Origin: Burkholderia sp. Bp8963
GTDB taxonomy: Bacteria; Pseudomonadota; Gammaproteobacteria; Burkholderiales; Burkholderiaceae
Assembly (NCBI RefSeq): GCF_003854275.1
Contig: NZ_QTQP01000011.1
Location: forward strand, 62,001 to 126,000
DNA: 64,000 nt
Reading direction: 5' to 3'
This document shows positions 60,012-64,000 of this stretch, piece after piece (the first letter of the stretch is position 1; each line of letters begins with the position of its first letter). Under the pieces are notes generated by a model. It did no database searches. It was not told the DNA's origin and worked only from the letters and a program-made list of their open reading frames with translations. Made by a program: the position numbers and the translations under genes.

Positions 60012-63000
60012 TCAGGCCAGCACGCCCGACTGGTGCGCGACGAGTCGCGCATACGCGCCCTGCCGCGCGAGCAGTTCGGCATGCGTGCCGGCCTCGATCA
60101 CCCGGCCGTGCTCGAACACGAGGATCGCGTCCGCGCTCCGGATCGTCGACAGCCGGTGTGCAATGACGATCGACGTGCGCCGGACCATCAGATCGTCCAG
60201 TGCATCGCGGATCTGCTGCTCGCTGATCGTGTCGAGATGGGACGTCGCCTCGTCGAGAATCAGGATCGGCGCGTCCTTCAGGAACGCGCGCGCGATCGCG
60301 ATCCGCTGGCGCTGCCCGCCCGACAACTGCACGCCGCGCTCGCCGACGCGTGTCGCGAGCCCGTCCGGCAGCCGCGCGACGAATTCGGCGAGCGCCGCCC
60401 GTTCGATCGCACGCTGGACGTCCGCGTCGGACGCATCGCCGGCAGCAAGGCGGATATTCGCTTCCAGCGTATCGTTGAACAGGTAGGTATCCTGCGCAAC
60501 CAGCGCGATGTGCTGCCGCAGATCGTCGAGCCGCAGGCGCCGCAGGTCGACGCCGCCCAGCGTGATGCGTCCGTGCTGCGGATCCCAAAAGCGCAGCAGC
60601 AGGCTCGCGACGGTCGACTTGCCGGCCCCCGATGCGCCCACCAGCGCGATCGTGCTGCCGGGCCGGACGTCGAAACTCACGCGGTCGATCGCGGGCGCGC
60701 CACGGCCCGGATAGGTGAAGCTCGCGTGCTCGAAGCGCACCGCGGAATTCGCGGGCACCGCGCACGCGCCATCCTCGACCGGCACCGGTTCCTTTTCCAC
60801 CGCGCGCAGCCGCCGCGTCGAGCCGATCGTGTCGGCGAGTTCGCGCGCGACCTGGCCGATCTCCGCGACCGGCATGAACGCCGCCACCGCAACGAGCACC
60901 AGCAGCGGCAGCGATTCGTGCGCGAACCCGCCGCGCGCGCACAGCAGCGCACCGAGCGCGGCGACCGCGAGACCGCCCAGCCCGCTCGCGATCTCGAGCG
61001 CGGCGCCCTGCCTCGACAGGTCGCCGAGCAGTTGCGCGCGCTGTTGGCGGCACGCTTCGACGTCTTCAAGAAACGCGGCACGCCGGCGCGTGAGCGCCTG
61101 CAGCGCGGTCAGCTCCGCGAGCCCCTGGATGGTTTCGGTCAGATGCGCGCCGAGCCGGCCGAGCGCATCGCGCGCATCGATGCCGAGCTGGTCGATCCCG
61201 CGTCGCGCGACGACGGGCGCGAGCCCCGCCCACATCAGGAACGGCAGCAGCACGAGCGCAAGCGGCCACGCAACCCATCCGAGCAGCGCGAGCACGCCGG
61301 CCGGCACGAGCAGCGCGACGAACGCGGGCGCGAGCGTATGCGCGTAGAAGTACTCGACGGTTTCCACGTCCTGCGTCGCGAGCGCGACCAGATCGCCGGA
61401 GCGCCTGCGCTGCAGGCCCGCAGGCGCGAGGCGTTCGAGCGTGTCGAACAGCGCGATGCGCATCTCCGCGAGCAGCCGGTACGCGACATCATGCGCGAGC
61501 CACGATTCGAGCCAGTGCAGCACCGCGGCGAGCGGCGCCGCGCACAGCAGCGCCGCCAGCCATCCGGCGAACGGGCGACCGGCCGCCACCGCGCCGACCA
61601 CGAGCGCGCTGAGCACGCCGACGCCGATGAAGCCGAGCACCCTGCCGATCCCGAACAGCACGGTCAGCGTGATCTTGCCCTTCCACGGACGCACGAAGCG
61701 CAGCAGCGTCTGCAGCGTTTCCGCCCAGCCGATCGCGGCGGCATCGTCGCTCAACGGCCGGACTTGCGGACCGGACGGCGCCCGCACCGCTGTACCGGCG
61801 GCCGGCGCGACGGCCGCGGACTCGGCGGCCGCGTCGAGCTGCGGCCCCATCAGGCGGCGATACGACCCGTCGCGCGCAATCAGCTCGACGTGCGTTCCGT
61901 CGTCGACCACACGCCCCTGGTCGAGCACGAGGATGCGATCGGCGCCGATCACGCTCGACAGCCGGTGCGCGAGGATCAGCGTCGTACGGCCGCGTGTCAG
62001 CCGGTCGAGCGCCTGCTGGATCAGCGCCTCGTTTTCCGCGTCGACCGACGACAGCGCCTCGTCGAGCACGAGAATCGGCGCGTCGCGCAGCAGCGCGCGG
62101 GCGATCGCGATGCGCTGGCGCTGGCCGCCCGACAATATCAGCCCGCGCTCGCCGATGTGCGTCGCATAGCCGTCGGGCAGCGCGACGATGAAGTCGTGCG
62201 CGTTGGCCGCGCGCGCGGCGGCGATCATGTCCGCGTCGCTCGCGCCGGGCCGGCCGAGCCGCAGGTTGTCGGCGATGCTGCCGTCGAACAGCGTCGCATC
62301 CTGCGCGACGACCGCGATCATCCCGCGCACCTGGTCGGGATCCAGCGTGCGGACGTCGCGGCCGCCGATGCGGATCGTGCCGGCCTGCACGTCGTGCTGC
62401 CGCAGCAGCAAGCGGACGATCGTCGACTTGCCCGCGCCGCTCGGCCCGACCACCGCGACCGTCTCGCCCTCGCGAATCGCGAAGCCCAGCGCCGCGTGGG
62501 CGTCCGCGCCGCGTCCCGGATACGCGAAGCGCACGCCTTCGAACGCGATGTGCGGACGCAGCCCGCTCACACGCGGCGCGGCGCCGGCGGGGGCGTCGCT
62601 GCGCGCATCGAGCAGCGCATGGATCGCGCTCGCCGCGGACTGGCCCATCATCCCCTGGTGCAGCACCGCGCGCAGATCGCGCAGCGGCCGGAAGATCTCG
62701 GTGCCCGCCATCAGGATGATCAGCAGCGCCTCGAGACTCATGTCGCCATGACGCACCCGCCACGCGCCGACCGCGATCGCGGCGGCCGCGCCGAGCCCGG
62801 TGCCGAGGTCCGTGAAGAGCCGCGTCAGCAGCCCGAGCGCAAGCACCCAGAACGTGCTGTCGGACAGCGCGCGGGCACGGAGTGCGAGCTTCTCGCCGAA
62901 GGCCGCGCTCTGCCCGAACGCCTTCAGCGTCGGCAGCCCCTGCACCGCGTCGAGGAATTCCTCGCCGAACGCCTTGAATGCGGCCGAGCGCGCGAGCGCC

Positions 63001-63548
63001 GCGCGCCGATCGGACCGGTGAATCAGCTGCGGCAGCGCGAGCGTCACGAGCGCCGCGCCGAGCAGCACGGCGGCGGTCGGCACGTCCCACCACGCGAGCA
63101 CCGCGAAGATCATCACGGGCGCACATGCGGCGATCACGAGCTGCGGCAGGTAGACGCCGAAGAAGGTCTGCAGTTGCTCGACGCCGTCGACGACGGCGAG
63201 CATCACGCCGCCCGTGCGTTCACCGCTGAACCACGCAGGGCCGAGCGCCGCGATCCGGTCGAACAGCCGGGCGCGCAGCTCGGCCTGCACGCGTCCCGCC
63301 GTGCGCTGCGCGAGCACGGTGCGGCGGTGATCGAGCCATGCGCGCAGCACCACGCACACGGCGGTCGCCGCGGCTGCCGCCGCGATCTGTCGCGCCGGCG
63401 CGCCGTCGAATACGAGCACCAGCACCCGGCCGAGGAACACGAAACGCAGGATGCCGACGCCCATCGCGAGCAACCCGAGCGCGACCGCGCCGCAAAGCCG
63501 CCCGCGCTGCCCCGTCATCATCGCCCATAGCCGCCTGTCGAAATACAT
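60012..63548 (-). CDS. Fused ABC exporter, CydD-CydC-like (two half-transporters in one chain)
   Basis: 1178 residues from ATG 63548 (GGAGGGC upstream; an in-frame ATG at 63575 is less likely). Two complete half-transporters: TM domain 1, then nucleotide-binding domain 1 with Walker A GPSGAGKST, signature LSGGQRQRIAIARA and LVLDEALSSVDAE; TM domain 2, then domain 2 with GASGAGKST, LSGGQRQRIAIARA and LILDEATSHLDT. The first half resembles CydD (GVYLPQLVIAA), the second CydC (GDLVALATQDVETVEYFY), exporters of cysteine/glutathione needed for bd oxidase; but cydAB are not adjacent. Divergent from a LysR gene. Confidence 0.78.
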   Translation of the reverse strand: MYFDRRLWAMMTGQRGRLCGAVALGLLAMGVGILRFVFLGRVLVLVFDGAPARQIAAAAAATAVCVVLRAWLDHRRTVLAQRTAGRVQAELRARLFDRIAALGPAWFSGERTGGVMLAVVDGVEQLQTFFGVYLPQLVIAACAPVMIFAVLAWWDVPTAAVLLGAALVTLALPQLIHRSDRRAALARSAAFKAFGEEFLDAVQGLPTLKAFGQSAAFGEKLALRARALSDSTFWVLALGLLTRLFTDLGTGLGAAAAIAVGAWRVRHGDMSLEALLIILMAGTEIFRPLRDLRAVLHQGMMGQSAASAIHALLDARSDAPAGAAPRVSGLRPHIAFEGVRFAYPGRGADAHAALGFAIREGETVAVVGPSGAGKSTIVRLLLRQHDVQAGTIRIGGRDVRTLDPDQVRGMIAVVAQDATLFDGSIADNLRLGRPGASDADMIAAARAANAHDFIVALPDGYATHIGERGLILSGGQRQRIAIARALLRDAPILVLDEALSSVDAENEALIQQALDRLTRGRTTLILAHRLSSVIGADRILVLDQGRVVDDGTHVELIARDGSYRRLMGPQLDAAAESAAVAPAAGTAVRAPSGPQVRPLSDDAAAIGWAETLQTLLRFVRPWKGKITLTVLFGIGRVLGFIGVGVLSALVVGAVAAGRPFAGWLAALLCAAPLAAVLHWLESWLAHDVAYRLLAEMRIALFDTLERLAPAGLQRRRSGDLVALATQDVETVEYFYAHTLAPAFVALLVPAGVLALLGWVAWPLALVLLPFLMWAGLAPVVARRGIDQLGIDARDALGRLGAHLTETIQGLAELTALQALTRRRAAFLEDVEACRQQRAQLLGDLSRQGAALEIASGLGGLAVAALGALLCARGGFAHESLPLLVLVAVAAFMPVAEIGQVARELADTIGSTRRLRAVEKEPVPVEDGACAVPANSAVRFEHASFTYPGRGAPAIDRVSFDVRPGSTIALVGASGAGKSTVASLLLRFWDPQHGRITLGGVDLRRLRLDDLRQHIALVAQDTYLFNDTLEANIRLAAGDASDADVQRAIERAALAEFVARLPDGLATRVGERGVQLSGGQRQRIAIARAFLKDAPILILDEATSHLDTISEQQIRDALDDLMVRRTSIVIAHRLSTIRSADAILVFEHGRVIEAGTHAELLARQGAYARLVAHQSGVLA

Positions 63549-63669
63549 GAATGCCCTCCGATTCGCTTGTTCCAAATAGTGTCGATAGCGGATCAGAGGC
63601 TACGCGCGCCGTTGTCGAGCGGCAAAAGATGATTTTTCAATGGGTGTTGAGTCTCCTACAATACCCCGC

Positions 63670-64000
63670 ATGTCACATCTCCCTCCCCTGAGCGCATTGC
63701 GCGCTTTCGAAGCCGCTGTCCGGCTCGGCGGATTCGCGCGCGCGGCGGCCGAGCTGAACGTGTCGACGAGCGCGGTCAGTCACCAGATTCGCGCACTCGA
63801 GGAAGCGCTCGGCGCGCGCCTGCTCGAACGCAGCACCGGGCTCGGCGGCATTCGCGTCACGCCGGCCGGCGCTCGTCTGCTGCCGGCCGTCAGCGACGCG
63901 CTGTCGCTGCTCGGGGACGCCTGCGCGGAAATCCGCGGCACCGGCAACGCGCAGCGGCTCACGGTATCGGCGAACGCGCCGTTTTCGTCGATGTGGCTCG
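63670..64000 (+). CDS. LysR-type regulator, GcvA-like (partial, C-terminus off the window)
   Basis: 110 residues seen from ATG 63670. Winged helix LSALRAFEAAVRLGGFARAA, AELNVSTSAVSHQIRALEEALG and RVTPAGARLLPAVSDAL match GcvA-type LysR proteins. Divergent from the fused ABC exporter gene across 121 bp, so the exporter is its likely target. No frameshift is visible in the part present. Confidence 0.88.
   Translation, partial: MSHLPPLSALRAFEAAVRLGGFARAAAELNVSTSAVSHQIRALEEALGARLLERSTGLGGIRVTPAGARLLPAVSDALSLLGDACAEIRGTGNAQRLTVSANAPFSSMWL

Noticed and set aside
60033..63530. 1165-codon open frame on the plus strand
   Set aside because: Complement of the ABC exporter gene; Arg/Glu-rich translation with no recognisable fold.
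1..64000. CRISPR arrays, tRNA/rRNA genes, IS elements, prophage genes
   Set aside because: No regularly spaced direct repeats of CRISPR size, no cloverleaf or rRNA-like stretch and no transposase or integrase frame was recognised on either strand. A scan with dedicated tools would be needed to exclude short elements.

Overview
Organism: GC-rich DNA with long operons, porins, LysR/TetR/HxlR regulators, DUF1302/DUF1329 proteins and a hydrogenase-4-like cluster. This suggests a Burkholderia-type betaproteobacterium, probably a secondary chromosome. That is inferred from gene content and base composition; no rRNA, tRNA, IS element, phage gene or CRISPR array was seen. Layout: (1) 1-915, cut-off NERD-domain/superfamily I helicase gene. 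(2) 1178-26260, a large accessory catabolic island, all on the minus strand except its regulator. Operon A (24345 down to 9946) encodes an enoyl-reductase-like protein, an acyl-CoA ligase, an SCP2-type thiolase, a FAD amine oxidase of the DAO class, two acyl-CoA dehydrogenases, an SDR, a PhyH dioxygenase, a Tat-exported flavin amine oxidase, a diheme cytochrome c and two orphan membrane proteins. Operon B (9601 down to 1178) encodes a second PhyH dioxygenase, RidA, DUF1329, DUF1302, an RND/MMPL permease and YCF48-like proteins. Both operons start from near-identical promoters, each overlaid by three GGCCTA half-sites exactly 22 bp apart. The divergent regulator at 24845 is an unusual fusion of two TetR units and has a palindromic ATAGGCCTAT in its own promoter. 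Together these look like one regulon for uptake, oxidative deamination and CoA-dependent breakdown of a hydrophobic amine; the substrate is unknown. (3) 26493-32790: stand-alone glucose-6-phosphate dehydrogenase, a copper module (DUF2946, outer-membrane protein, CopC), a porin, and an HxlR regulator divergent from an F420-reductase-like NADP protein. (4) 32904-35807: type Ic aspartate-type aminotransferase and a phospholipase D-like lipoprotein. (5) 35992-47236: 5-oxoprolinase/hydantoinase with a DUF969/DUF979 permease, divergent from LysR, a DapA-like lyase, RidA, a class V PLP enzyme and an M14 peptidase; probably one catabolic unit for a lactam or N-acyl amino compound. (6) 47335-55167: complex-I/hydrogenase-4-like membrane complex (HyfB-C-E-F-G-I) whose large subunit lacks the Ni-Fe cysteine ligands, plus two small membrane proteins. 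(7) 55417-59972: DUF1275 protein, ribbon-helix-helix protein, two spermidine-synthase-like paralogues, PhnA, a redoxin-like protein, a histidine-free HPr-like protein and a small unknown. (8) 60012-64000: fused CydD-CydC-like ABC exporter divergent from a LysR gene cut by the window edge. Coordinates and starts were read by eye; functions are inferred from visible motifs and remembered families, and no database search was possible.
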